Assembly: GCF_901933205.1 (NCBI RefSeq) | Contig: NC_044601.1 | Location: 46,571,376 to 46,635,375 of the forward strand | Direction: 5' to 3' | DNA from: Camarhynchus parvulus | Taxonomy: Eukaryota > Chordata > Aves > Passeriformes > Thraupidae | Length of the DNA: 64,000 bases | Shown: positions 12,231 through 24,320 of the stretch, in pieces | How the letters are laid out: each line of letters opens with the position of its first letter | Numbering within the stretch: position 1 is the first letter of the stretch | Position numbers and translations under genes: made by a program | The notes under the pieces: generated by a model | The model's database searches: none | Seen by the model: the letters and a program-made list of their open reading frames with translations, nothing else | Told to the model about the DNA's origin: nothing

Positions 12231-13754
12231 TTGTAAGACAGGTTGATAGCAATCTCTGATATTAAAGTCTTCTGACATTCCCTTTTACAAGCTCCATTTT
12301 AATTGTTTGGGAATCTAATGATTTTATATTAATATAAAAATTTGAAGGAAATTATCTTCCCATCAATTACATGTTTCTGACATCTCTACAAGAAACTAGA
12401 CAAATTACAAACCTATGCTGGTATCGTTTCCTTACACTCACCTAGAGCAAAGTCCAGAGCTGCATTTCCAGAAGATGCACTTGCTATGACACGTGCTTCT
12501 ACACACAGCCACAGCACTTCTCCAGTTGCAGCTCTGGTCTGCCATGGGACAGTCGGGAACAGATTTTACTTAGCAACAGCAATAAATACTTTTCCCACGT
12601 GCGCTTAGTTCCTTCCACTGTTGCTGGATCCAAGAAAAAGAGAGAAAGAGCTGTCTGCTATGAATGTAAAGGGGACAAAAAGATGGACTGGATGGAATAA
12701 ATCAAGAGCGTACTAAGAATGAAAACTGTAACAGAGCACTGGCAGGGGAGCACCAGCTACAGCTGGTGGATGAGAGAGAGAAAGACTGACCACTCCTTAG
12801 TAATGGACATCTGAGAGGAAAAACTCTGGAGACTAGTAAAGGGAGGCTAAATAAAAAGCCAGATGAGAAGGCTACAGCTCACTGTACAAGGTGATTAAAA
12901 GCAGGATTAAATGCCTATGAAGTGTTTTACAATGGTAAAGTAAATAAAATGGCACTGAAAGTGAGACAGGGAGGTAGGCTGGAGGGATGGGCTGTGACTT
13001 TCCCAGTGTTTAGCTAGAAGGCTGGGACTTAGATGAGAAATCCATAAACTGTATGGGTGACAAACAGGAACTTGTGTGGATGACAAACAGGATCTGTGCT
13101 TTAAGCATGCAGTAATTTATAACAAAGACTGAAAACTAAGAGGCCCTTAATGTCAATTTTGACACCCAAAACTTCCCAGTGCCATTTACCTTCATCTCTC
13201 TGTACTCACAGACATCTACTCCCAACTGTATCTTATGACCACCACAGAAAGAGAAAACCAAAAATATTTATTCTCTTTCAGAACCACATAAAACAGAGTA
13301 CATGCATACAAATATAATGCTCATTCAAAAAAGGGGAAAAGAAGGCAATGTTATCACTGCTTGCACACTGACCATTTTGCAGAATAAGGCAGAGAGCATT
13401 TCTGACTGTAGGTGTGAACCAACCAGGGCTGAACACATGCTTTTAATTCTGGAATTTGGTAAGCAGTGTGCTTGATTTGATGACCATGAAAATGTTTAAA
13501 ATTCATATCTGTGCAGATAAACAGAAAACACTGATGACATTATTTTGTGCTTAATTTTGTTCCTGAAATCCCTATTTGCAAAACCAAAGGGAAGTTGGTG
13601 TATTCTAAGCTTAAGGGAAGCTGCCAAGTGAAAACGTTACTTAACCTTTCCTACTGGGTCATGCCAGCACAGTACCACAAATCCATCTGGGTTAAGCAGC
13701 AATGAGACATTTTCCTGCCTATCTGTCATATGAGACATGTAACACACATATGAC
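12231..13754. other. intergenic, nothing recognised
   Basis: AT-rich single-copy-looking sequence with no exon, LTR or RNA gene recognised. Confidence 0.4.
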
Positions 13755-14255
13755 ATATCTGAGCGCAGTGCTGTTTAACATGCTCATCCATTACTTCGAT
13801 GAAGGGCCAGATGTCTCCTCTGAGAGTTTGCTGACTACACAAAGCTGGGAGGAGTCGCTGATACCCAGAATGCTGTGCAGCTGCCCAAGACAGACTGGAC
13901 CTCATCAATGTCTTTAACTATCTGAAGGGAGGCTGTCAAGAAGATGGACCAGGCTTTTCACAGTTGTGCCAAGCAACAGGAGGAGAGATAACAGGCAAAA
14001 ACTGATGCACAGGACATTCCACAAGAACATGAGCAAGAACTTCTCTACTATGAGGGTGACAGAGCACTGAACAGATTGACCAGAGAAGGTGTGGAGTCTT
14101 CTTCTCCAGAAGTATCCAAAAGCTGACTGGACAGGACAAAACCCTGAGTAATGCACTCCAGAGGACGAGAACCCTGCTTGGGCAGGGAGACTAGATCAGA
14201 TGACTTTCTGTGGCCTTTTCCAACCTGTCCTCTTCTAAGATTCCAAGATTCTGTG
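13755..14255 (+). mobile_element. CR1 LINE, internally rearranged copy (plus strand)
   Basis: The start resembles the end of the CR1 reverse transcriptase (a VLFNMLIHYFDEG-like segment and a DDT-K-like region). A 3' untranslated part follows, with GGGTGACAGAGCACTGAACAG and a terminal TTCCAACCT...GATTCTGTG at 14,248-14,255. The element ends about 575 bases before the F2RL1 start codon. Confidence 0.75.
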
Positions 14256-14329
14256 GTAACATGAAAGAGTAAGAAACTTGGAAGGCACAGCACAGTGTGT
14301 TAAAAGGCAGCCGAAGTAACACGCTCCCA

Positions 14330-15235
14330 CTAAACGCTGCGGGGCCCTGCCGGTGTGACCCAGAACAATCCTGCTGTGCTCCAGCAGCAGCCTGGCACGG
14401 ACCGCTCCTGCAGCCGCGCCGCTCAGCTGTAATGGGCAGTCAGGGGCCGTTAACAGCGCAGCCCCCGCGGCCAGGGCCCACCGGCGGGCTCGGGGACGGG
14501 CGGCCGCAGCGTGAGCAGGGTAAGAGCCGGGACCCCCGAAGCCGCTCCGCCCCTCAGCGGCCGAGCGGTTGCCGAGACGGTGACCAACAGCCTGCTGGAG
14601 CTGCGGCGCACCCGCCATTTTGCGCCGGGCTAACCGCAGGCAGCAGCCAGCGACTCCCACCATTTCGGGGACAGCGCCGCTCCCCTCTGCCGAGAGGGAA
14701 GGGCCCGACCTGGCCCCGCCCGCCGCCGGGCTGGTCCTGGGCCCGGCCGCGCCCTCCGCCCCGCCCACTCAGGTATCAGGTGAAACTGGCCGGGAGTGTG
14801 GGCGGAGTGGCGGCGGCCGGAGCGCGGTGAGATGGCTGCGCACCGCGGGTTGTGCCCGGTGCTGCTGTTCTGTGTGCTGCTGCGAGCTGCCGCCACTGCT
14901 GAAGGTGAGCGGAGCGGCGTGAGCTGCCAGCTCGGCTGGCATCGGCGGGGCGGCCAGCGCGGCACCCCGCGGCCGCTCCTCGGCCGCGGGCGGGGGCACG
15001 GTGGGGCGCTCGGCGGGGCGGGTGTCTGGCCTGTCTGGGGGTCGGGGAGCCCGGAGCGGATGGCGCGGGGTTCCGCGGAGCCGAGAGGGTCGGAAAGCTC
15101 GTGCGGGTGGCAGTGTGGCTGCCGGGACCCGCGGGCAGGGCTCCCCGGCCGGGAGGGAAAGCGCTTCACGGGCGGGCAGCCGGGCGCGGCGAGCAGCCCT
15201 CTCAGGGCTTGTGGGACTCGTGGGGTTTGGCTTCG
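14330..15235. promoter_or_regulatory. F2RL1: CpG island and presumed promoter of F2RL1
   Basis: GC composition and CpG frequency rise sharply here against AT-rich flanks and span F2RL1 exon 1. No clear TATA box lies at a useful distance from the start codon, so a CpG-island promoter with dispersed starts is likely (inference). The long open frames in all directions here are a by-product of high GC content. The island is bounded on both sides by CR1 copies. Confidence 0.7.
14832..14904 (+). CDS. F2RL1: F2RL1 coding exon 1
   Basis: Encodes the start Met, the signal peptide and the first base of codon 25. The donor is G|GTGAGC. The ATG was chosen because it opens a hydrophobic leader and splices in frame to exon 2. 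Confidence 0.93.
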
Positions 15236-18200
15236 CTCGCCTTGTAGAGAATCGTGGAACGGTCTGGCTTGGAAGGGACCGAAAAGCTCCCCTCTAGTTC
15301 CAACCCCTTCCCCTCTGTACCGGGCAGGTACAGCTTCCACTAGAACAGGTTGCTTAGTGCCCCGTCTAGCCTGGCCTTGAACACTGGCGCAGACGGGACA
15401 TCCGTAACTTCTCTGGGCAACCTGTTCCAGCCCCTCACCGCCCTCACATAAAGACTTTCTTCCTACTGTGTGGTCTAAATCTGCTCTCTTCCCATTTAAA
15501 ACCATTTCGTCTCGTCCTGTCACTTAGTGGCCTTGTAAAATGCCCCTGTCCAACCTTCTTATAGTCCCCTTCCCGCCTCCCCTTGCGATAAACATGAAAA
15601 AACTTTAAAGACCATGTTCTTGGGTTTTTTTCCCTGATCTAAAAAGCTAGGATTCTTCTAAAATTTTTTAGTCTGTGCTATTGCTTGTTGAACGTAAGTG
15701 CAGTTTGAGGAAAAAAGCCTGAACTGTATTAATATTTCACTGCTTGAAGTTAACTTTTCACCACGTTTTATAATAAACCCCATTGCCATATCTGTGCATA
15801 CCTTTTCACTGTGTCCTTTCATATTTCATTTACCGGGCTTATTTACCTAATAAAACCATATGTATAAAGATTGTGCAAATATTGAAACCAAGCCTAGGAT
15901 ATACGTTGTATACGTATTGAAGCCGAGCATACGTCATGTTTTCACAAGGGATCGATAAGAGGTAACTGCAGATTGTGCTCTTCAGAGCGGAGTTCCTGAA
16001 TTAAGCTGCCATTTAATAGCCTAATTGTCTGACCTGGACGGAGTAAGGAATTTGGAATTCTCGGGGAAGAGGGAGAGAGGTTAAAGATCCAAAACCCAGA
16101 ATAATCTTAAATTTAGTCCTGTTGGGAGTATTACTACCACGAGTAAACTAGTTAATTTTTGGATACTCCGTGCTGCTGTCACTTTTGTGTCTGCAGGGTA
16201 GGCATAATCCTGTGTTTGGTATGTAGTGGGTTGTGTCTTCTGGACAAATGGCAAAGGTGTTGAAACAGTCTTTTGTGGGAGGAGAGAGTAAGCTTTTCCC
16301 GTGGGCAGATTAGCAAGTCAACTGCATTCTCTGTATGTGAGTCAAGCAGGGTGAAACTCGTCTTGGAAAAGAGCTCGATTGTTATGGAAAATGGCAAGTG
16401 GTGAATGAGTAAGGAAAGGATGTAGAAATGCACATACTTAACAAAGGATTGGTTACTCAGTGAGGGAGTGTTAACTGCAGGGTAACAGGACGCTGTCTCC
16501 TTATATGTATAGGTTGCTAGTTGGACTGAAAAAAGCTACCCAGTATGTTTTGAGGCTCGAGTTGAAGTCAGCATAAAAACAAGACTTGGTCTGTGAAATC
16601 ACTCTGTGTTACGAAGTAGAATAAAACAAAGCTTTGTCCCTTGCTGACACTCTTGCAGTACAAAGTCCTGTCTGTGGTTCAGGTATCTGTGCATCCACTT
16701 TAGTGTACCTCTTACTGTAGCGTCTCACACTAACACTTTAGGACTTTTTGATGAGGCTTTTTTTTTTCCTACCTAACCTCTGAACTTCAATTGCAAAGCG
16801 TTGTTTTGTATCTGATCACAAAACTTTAGTAATAACAAAGTGGTAGTTTTTACTCTTCTAGTTCTCTACAATAATTTGAGTCTTTGGAATGGAATAAAAA
16901 TAGCATGACTGGAATTTGATGGTATCGACCACTTTCTGATGGATGGGTGCTTAACATAGCACTGTATGGTGCATTTTATTACTGTATCCTGATCACTGCT
17001 ATCAACTTAGTCTATAGGGTCTGCTTCCAAGCATCTCCCAGGATCTTTCTCAGCTAAGCTGTAAGCCTGAGAAAATCAGCATTTCTTAGCTCATTATCAC
17101 TTCAGTATCTGGTATCTGTAAGCTATGTCCTTTGGGGTGGTTTTATGGGTCCTTCTATTCACAGCTCAGCTTCGGGAACTAGGATTGCTGCATTATAATT
17201 AATTTTTGCAGTACAGTGAACAATATTGCTGATGTAATCGTGGGGCTTGAATGCCTGAACGGAGAATTTTTATAATTCTGCTTTGTTTGTTGTAATTACA
17301 CCACATATAGACCAAAATGACTATTTGGCATTTGAATTAATTTTCTTTGGGATGGTGGTTTTGTTAGTATAATTTAAGCCTATGTCTTCATGCTGTGTAC
17401 TGCAAAGATCTGTCCATTTCATTGTATAGGCAAAAAGTTTTCCTGCCCCTCAGTTTTCCAGAGAAGGCTGCCTGGGTCTGGAGATCTTTAAGTGCTCAAG
17501 TGAATCAAAGTTAACTTAATTCAAAATTCGGAAGGGTGTCAGTATTTCTGAATGCATTTTCAGAAGGTTGCAGAGTCTAGACAGGAATCGAATGCTGTAC
17601 ATCAGACTTTTGCAGTTATAATTTGAAAGGAGCAGCGATCTAAAGTGGGCTGCCTTGCAGAATCTGTACTGAGAAACACACACTTGTGTATTTACATATT
17701 GTGTAAGAATTCTTTAAAATGTAAGGTGGAAGCATTTTTTTCATTTGGAACTGTATTAATTATTTTTTAACAAAGGGGTAGGCCATGCTTCAACATTGTT
17801 CATGGCTGCTCACTGTTCAGGCACTCAAAAAGACTCTTTTTATATTACAACTGGGGGCTTTGGCTAAACAAATCCACAAATATGGATAGAAAGTTTAGAA
17901 ATAATCCTCCCTAATCCAGTCAGCTTCCATGTCCATACAGTTTAACTGTGTGGAATGGATGTCTATAGGTGAATGTCTGACTCTTCAGAATGATGTGGAT
18001 TCCAGGACATTGCTTGTGCAGTTTCGCCTGTTAGCAGAGGAGGACTGTGCTGTGTGTTCAGGGGTTCTGAACCAGGCTGTTCAAAGTCTGTCCCACAGGA
18101 CCTGCCTCACCCATATGGTTTGTAAGTTCCCACAGCATTCGAAGAGGCAAAGCAAAACTTGTAGTGACAGCAGTTTGTGTATGAAGCAGCCTTAGGTGTC

Positions 18201-19996
18201 TGCTCTACCACCTGATACTTCGAGTAAAAATCACAGGGAGCAACTCTCCTGAGGGAGATCCCAGATGAGGACTGCATTGCAACTTCATGCACAGAGATAG
18301 TGTGTTCAAATTTCTATTTGAATGTGTGGCATGCCCTAGAGATTATTTGTTTATGGCTTTGGACGTGGCATTCTGACTTTCAGTTTTAGCTTGTCTGAAA
18401 TGTAGTATGTTCTCTTTTAACTGCATACCTGATTTTTGGGCCATCTAAACTGGCAAAGCTTCTACTGCAGTTAAATTAGCCTGCTGTGACCCAGCACTCA
18501 GGTGATCTGGCACTTCTGTGTGAAAAGGTAATGGTGCCCTGGGGTAGTTGAAGCAGTTTCTACTGTAACTGTTCAGGTGGTAGGAGCCTTTTAACAGGCA
18601 CTTTTAACAAGGCATTTTTAATATCACTGGTGACATGGAGAAGTGTTTTGGTTTCTGGTAGAATCCTTGAATTCTTGAAGGGATAAAGGTTGTCCTTTGG
18701 GTAATAAATTTAAAACCAAAGAGAAGATAAATCATCAAGTGTTTGAATATCAGTCTTAATTTTTCTGCTGATAAGGCTGTCTGTAAATGTTCAGAGCAAA
18801 TCACTGTATCTAGTTTATTTTTTAAAAGGGCAAAAAGTCTGTACTTCAACACCAATAACAACTTTTTTTTTCTTTTATTTTTTTTAATTTTAGAGAATGA
18901 TGGCTCCAGCAAACCAAAAGGAAGAAGTTTCATTGGCTATAAGGTTCCAAATGCAAATAATTCTGAAGAGTTATACGAGGTGGATGACTTTGTAGCAGAA
19001 GTCCTCACAGGAAAGCTGACTACAGTTTTTATTCCCATTGTTTATATACTTGTCTTTATAATTGGCTTGCCAAGCAATGCCATGGCCCTCTGGGTCTTTT
19101 TTTTCCGAACAAAGAAGAAACATCCAGCTGTGATTTATATGGTTAACTTGGCATTGGCAGACCTTCTTTTTGTTGTCTGGTTCCCACTGAAGATTTCATA
19201 CCATCTAAATGGCAATAACTGGCTATTTGGTGAAGGTCTCTGCAAAGTATTTGTTGGGTTTTTCTATGGAAATATGTACTGTTCCATCCTTTTCATGACA
19301 TGTCTCAGTGTACAACGGTATTGGGTTGTAGTGAACCCCATAGTGAATTCAAAAAAGAAATCAGAAATTGCTTTGGGCATCTCCATTGCTATCTGGATAC
19401 TGATTTTGTTGGGCAACATACCATTGTATCTTGTTAATCAGACAGCATATATTTCAAATCTTAACATCACAACCTGCCATGATGTGTTGCCTGAAAATGT
19501 TTCAGCTCATGATATGTTCAGTTATTTCCTCTCGCTTGCAATTGGACTCTTCTTAATCCCGGCTATCATCACTGCTGTTGCATACATTCTAATGATTAAG
19601 ACCCTGAGCGCTTCCATCATAGATGTAAGCACTGGGAAGAAACGAAAAAGAGCAATCAAACTCATTCTTGTTGTCCTGTCCATGTATCTCATCTGTTTTA
19701 CACCTAGCAATGTGCTGATTATTGTGCACTATTCGCTTCTCAAAGCCTACAGCCAGAGCCATCTGTATGTGTGGTACATAACTGCACTGTGTCTTTCTGC
19801 TTTGAATAGTGGTATCGATCCATTCATCTACTATTATATTTCAAAAGACTTCAGAGACAACCTTAAATATGCTCTTCTTTGCCGAAGTGTGCGAACTACA
19901 CAGAGGATGCAAGTGTCTCTCTCATCAAGCAAGTACCTCAAGAAATCAAATTCTTACTCTTCAAACTCAAGTAGGACCAATAAATCTACCTACTGA
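14832..19996 (+). CDS. F2RL1: proteinase-activated receptor 2 (coding exons 14832-14904 and 18894-19996)
   Basis: A class A G-protein coupled receptor of the plasma membrane, activated when trypsin-like proteases cut its N-terminus and expose a tethered ligand. The deduced product has 391 residues (human about 397). Residues 1-24 form a hydrophobic signal peptide. The cleavage site is Arg35/Ser36 (18,925/18,926) and the new N-terminus reads SFIGYKV. Helix 1 starts near residue 68; Asp114 is the conserved helix 2 Asp. Cys141 and Cys218 should form the extracellular disulfide. The loop 2 signature CHDVLPE is specific to PARs. Helix 7 has DPFIYYY and the tail has LLCRSVRT with a possible palmitoylated Cys. 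N-glycosylation sequons occur at Asn46, Asn214 and Asn225. The phase 1 intron after codon 24 matches the two-exon layout of vertebrate F2RL1. The frame is intact. Confidence 0.97.
14905..18893 (+). other. F2RL1: F2RL1 intron 1
   Basis: A 3,989-base intron with a GTGAGC donor and a polypyrimidine tract ending in TTTTAG. It contains the rest of the CpG island, an antisense CR1 copy near the 5' end and otherwise AT-rich sequence with no further exon recognised. Confidence 0.85.
15247..15600 (-). mobile_element. CR1 LINE, 5'-truncated copy (minus strand) in F2RL1 intron 1
   Basis: Starts with AGAATCGTGGAACGGTCTGG and continues with GGAAGGGACC, CCTGGCCTTGAACACTGGC and GGGCAACCTGTTCCAGCCCC. This is the reverse complement of a CR1 3' end and well preserved. 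It lies opposite in orientation to the CR1 upstream of the promoter. Confidence 0.9.
18894..19996 (+). CDS. F2RL1: F2RL1 coding exon 2
   Basis: Acceptor TTTTAG|AG. Carries the tethered ligand, all seven helices and the cytoplasmic tail, ending in TGA at 19,994-19,996. Using the next AG two bases on would break the frame, which fixes the junction. Confidence 0.96.
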
Positions 19997-21880
19997 GTTT
20001 AATCTTAGAAAAGTGAACTTTTGTTATTACTGATGAAAGGATGTGAGTGACAATAGACTTTGTACAAGAGACTCTGAAGAAACACCTCTGCATTTTAATT
20101 ACATTGAAGTCTGGTATTTGGAACTGACAGTTGCTTATTTTATGTAGAAATTATAAGCAGATAAATCTTCCTGGGAAACTGGGGAAAAAAAAGAAGACAT
20201 TTCAGATGCTGTGCAAAAATGCTGCTGACCTAGAAGTGAGGCTGAAGACATTCTTGTTGAATATAAAAGTTGCTAAAAAGCAAAATGTCTCTGGAATATT
20301 ATACAGTATTGCTAGTATTTTTAATTGCCAGAAAAATCTGTTTTGTTTAACTGTAATCTATTAAGCATCTGAACAGATTGTGTGTGTAGGACCTTGCTCT
20401 GTGTACCTGCTTACACTGAACATCATTTGAAGCTGTAGAGAGAAGTAGAAGAGAATCCACTTCACCATCTTGGATTAGATTGCTTATTATCTTTGCTATA
20501 ATATAATTTATATATTGTTTTCCAAGTTACTGTGCTGTAAATACTAACATAGCAAAAACCTATAATGTTATCCTATTTGAGTTGACAAGCTGATCTTATC
20601 AGCTAGCACTGGGATAAAATGTTTGTGAGATTATCCACTGTTACTTAACATTTGCCAGTACATGATCTTATATGGGGATATACAACAAAGTTTTGATGGA
20701 TAGGTATTTGATTTTATAAAATGTGCCTTGTATTTTTTAAGACATCTAAATAAGATTTTTTGTTTTTGTAACACATATGAGTTGAGTGCTCTCTTTTATT
20801 CTTTTACATGCACTTCGAAAGTAGTTCAACTTGGCTAGTTCAGCTTGCCTGGTTTCACATAACAAAGATAATATTCCTAACAATTGTTACAAGCATGACA
20901 ACTGTAGATGTAATGTGTAAATGGGTAGAGTAAAATTTACCAAATGACACGTTTTTTTGGTGAGCAATGAAAGTAGGATGTTTTGTGATAGTATTTCAGA
21001 GGGCCTAGCTAAAATAGCAATGTATATTAACATACGTCTCATTAAGGAGTGGAGAGTTACTCCAGCTCTAGATGACATGGAACACAAATTCTTCTTGGAC
21101 ATAAAAAAATTTCTCTTCCTGTTTTCTGACAAGTGCAGGGAAATAATTGCATATTTATTACTGAACTGAAGGTGTTAGCACCCTTACTGGAAAATGAATG
21201 TACATAAGAGACCACAGTTCACTGGAAGAATTTGAAATTGATGGAGTTACACTGTCTTCACAAAAGGCTCTCTGAATTCTTACCATAGTCTGTTCCCTTT
21301 ATCATGCTAAGCAGTATGCTTCCTGGTCTACATGCAGTAGTGAGTAATACGAAGAAAGGGCATCCAGTTCATGTACTTACAGACCTACCTGGTCATGCTC
21401 TGTCAAGAGTACGAAGGTTATAGGTTGTATGTTGTAAAGATGATAGATTGGCAGTGTGTGTCTGGATAATACCAGAAAGAGACTACTCATGATTCACAGA
21501 TGACTATTAAATGTATAAAATAAGACATGCTTAATATAGCCTGTCTTTTGGGGAACAAAATTTAGTTCTTGCATTATTTGATCAGAAGTGCGCTAAGCAT
21601 TGTTTGTATATCTATACACTTTGTTTCTTTCCTGTCATTTCTGTCAAATAATTAGACAGCTCTATTGCAGCTTCTGTGAAGGAAAGTGCTGATCCTCTTC
21701 ACCATCTCTCCCTTCTAGCCTTCACTTGGAGGTTGGCAAAGCAGGCTGCAATGAAGGATCTTTCTTACCTGTAGCAGCAGTGGAGGTCTGCCAATGGCAC
21801 AAGTAAGAATTAGACAGTACTGCAGTATGTTGAAAGCTTCTTGAGAAAGAAGTTCTAATAAATAGAATGATTTCTTTTTA
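19997..21880 (+). other. F2RL1: F2RL1 3' untranslated region (tentative)
   Basis: AT-rich sequence after the stop. A canonical AATAAA occurs at 21,857-21,862, followed by a GT-rich stretch, and an ATTAAA variant near 21,505. Either could end the transcript, so the right boundary is a guess. Confidence 0.4.
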
Positions 21881-23329
21881 AAATGGGGCGCTGTGATGTG
21901 TCACAGATTTTGGAGAATACTATTCAAAAACCTCACAGTCATTTAAGTGAAGCTTTCCTTCTGTGTAGCTATATTGCAAATCCTTATCCTGAATTAAGCA
22001 TGAATTAGTTTGCTTCAATTAACAAAGCAGTTAGACTAGGCTAGTTGTTTGTTTGATTTGATTCAATTCAGTTCCTTGAACTGGCAATTATGTGCCTGTG
22101 CAGGTGGAGTGGTTGCTTAAACCTTTTTTTTGGGGGGGAGTGGAGAGGGGAGGCTGTACTCTTGGGCAGGGTTGGTTGGTATAAAGGTGATTGTCTTCAC
22201 CTTAAAATAAATATATTCCTGAACAGTGCCAGCTTTGTAATTCAAACACTAAGAGAACCAAAAAACTCTCCCTACCTATTGCTGATTAAAGGTTTAGATG
22301 CTAAAAAAAATAATCAGTGCAACATTCATTAAAGCATCGGGGAGTTGAAAATCAAGTGTATTTTATGTGCACTGTGTTAAGCTTTCACAAGCAGCTCAAG
22401 CTTATGCCGCACCTGAGAAACAGATCAGCCTTTCCCTTAAACCAGCTGTGTGATCACGCTGTTTCCTCATACTGTCACAAGCAAGTGTGACCTTGGGGTG
22501 GACTGGATCAGTTCTGGGTTAAAGTTAAACTAGGAGGACGGTGAAAAGTTGCTTTTGGCTTGGAACAGTATTTGGTTGTTTTGCTGGATGAGCTCTGTGT
22601 CCAGAACAGGAGAGAGGCTCAGACTGTCTCCCCACCAACATGCTTCCCCTGTGCAACTGCAAGGCGAGTCAAAGCACAGTAGGTGCTTAACCTTCCGAGC
22701 AGCAGGGAGCAAGCCTCCACCCATGACCATAGGAATGGCTCTGCTCACTTTGGCTCAGGGTAGATCCAGCTCTGCTGGAGTAATTTTCTCACCTTCTCCT
22801 CTGGAGGTCAACAAGACAGCAAGGTATCAAGGGACATGTCAAGAAAACAGCAAGACTGCTGCACAAGCCACCTGGCCAGCATACCAGATACACAGAAGAT
22901 GTGGCCAGCACCACTTGTGTCCTGCACTTTGGAGCATAGTTGAAATGTGCACTGAAGTTCAGAAAGAAAAAGGAGACAAAGGCTGGGGCAGCTAAAGTCC
23001 TTGCCAGCTGTGAGGAAAGCTGCTGCTGAGCAGGTCTGTCTGACTAGAGAATGTGTAACAGCCACAGAAAGAAGTTAGAGGCAGATACTCAGGTAGGAGT
23101 AAAACCAACACAGCCAAGAATCACATCTCCCATCACAGTGTCTCAAAATCCTGCTACCTTCAGCATTAGAATTTTTGGCTGGCCTCATTTGAGTGTCATG
23201 TTGTCAACCTCACTTTATTCACTTTGAATAAGGACCCACAGTCTTCCTTGGATGGCCCCTCATTCCTGAAGGAGAAGATAATGTGAGCAAGTCCCTGTCT
23301 TGTCCACCCACTTGAAATCCTGTAAGCCA
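21881..23329. other. intergenic, nothing recognised
   Basis: No exon or clear repeat recognised, apart from a poly-T/poly-G run near 22,125-22,140. Confidence 0.4.
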
Positions 23330-24320
23330 GTATCGTATTCCCTCTTAGGTATTTTGCAGATTGAGGTGGCATAGCCAGTTCTTTCCCAGTCAGCCACTCA
23401 GCAACAGTCTTGTTTCCTTTCTCTCAGACCTTCCCATTTCCATACACTATCTCCAAATGACACATAGTAGTCAAGCTGTGGATGGTACAGTGACGACTTC
23501 TATTTTGCACTGTGTTGCTTCCCCAATAGCCTTGACTATTCAATGTTGGGTTGTTTTTTTTTTCTCCTGCTCCTTAGCAATGAGCTGGTATTTTCATGCA
23601 GCTGTCTAATTACATCTCTCTCCTTACTGGTTACAGTCTTTTCACAAGCCATAGTTCTGTATGCCAAGTTAGAATGTTAGCTGCAAACTTTTGTTCCTCG
23701 GTGCTTTACCCTCTTCAGACCATTTATAAACAGGCAGAACAGTACAAGTCTGGTGCCACATGGTGAGTTACTGGCATAGTGATGACTGATTTTTCTGCTA
23801 CTGTGTATTTCTTTCTTTGCAATCACTTATTCTAAAACAACCTTCCCTCTTATTCCATGGCTGACTACTTTATTTGAAAATCTTTGATAGAAATTTTGCC
23901 AAAAAAATCTTTTGGAAATCCAAGTAGACTGGATATGCTGGATCACCCTTATCTCCACTTGTGCTTGGCCTCTTTCAAGAGCTCCATAAAGTTTTTAGGT
24001 CCAGAATTCTCTTAACAAAAACAGTGGTGACTTTTACCAGAAAGGTCAAGAAGTTCCATAGTGATGACCCTTCTTAGACTCTTCACTGTCTGCTCAGGAC
24101 TTGTATTGAGTTCATGGAACTGTATTTCCCTTGACATGTCAGAACCTTTTATTGATTACAGCATTGGCTCCCAGTAGTCAGGTATAATTCTGGCAAGAGA
24201 TAACACACTTCAGTTAGTAATTCAGCGATTTTGTCTAAGTTTTTTCATAACTCCTCAATGAATACCACCTGTGGCCACCAAGTTTAGCATTCATTTTGTC
24301 TGACTGTGGTATGACGACTG
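23330..24320 (-). mobile_element. old CR1/L3-like LINE remnant (minus strand), tentative
   Basis: Diverged blocks recall the antisense strand of an old sauropsid CR1-type LINE: AGACCATTTATAAACAGGCA followed by GAACAGTAC (about 23,716-23,745), CTTTTGGAAATCCAAGTAGA (about 23,910) and CTGGATCACCCTTATC. The order of the blocks fits that family. Strong divergence, no coding capacity and uncertain edges point to an ancient insertion. Assigned from memory of the family, so a repeat search is needed to confirm. Confidence 0.5.

Noticed and set aside
14630..15523. 297-codon open frame on the minus strand over F2RL1 exon 1
   Set aside because: It lies across the CpG island, where stops are rare by composition, runs into a CR1 copy, has low-complexity Arg/Pro/Ala content and no known domain.
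22549..22995. 148-codon open frame between F2RL1 and S100Z
   Set aside because: No domain, no splice sites or start context, and an overlapping minus-strand frame of similar quality.
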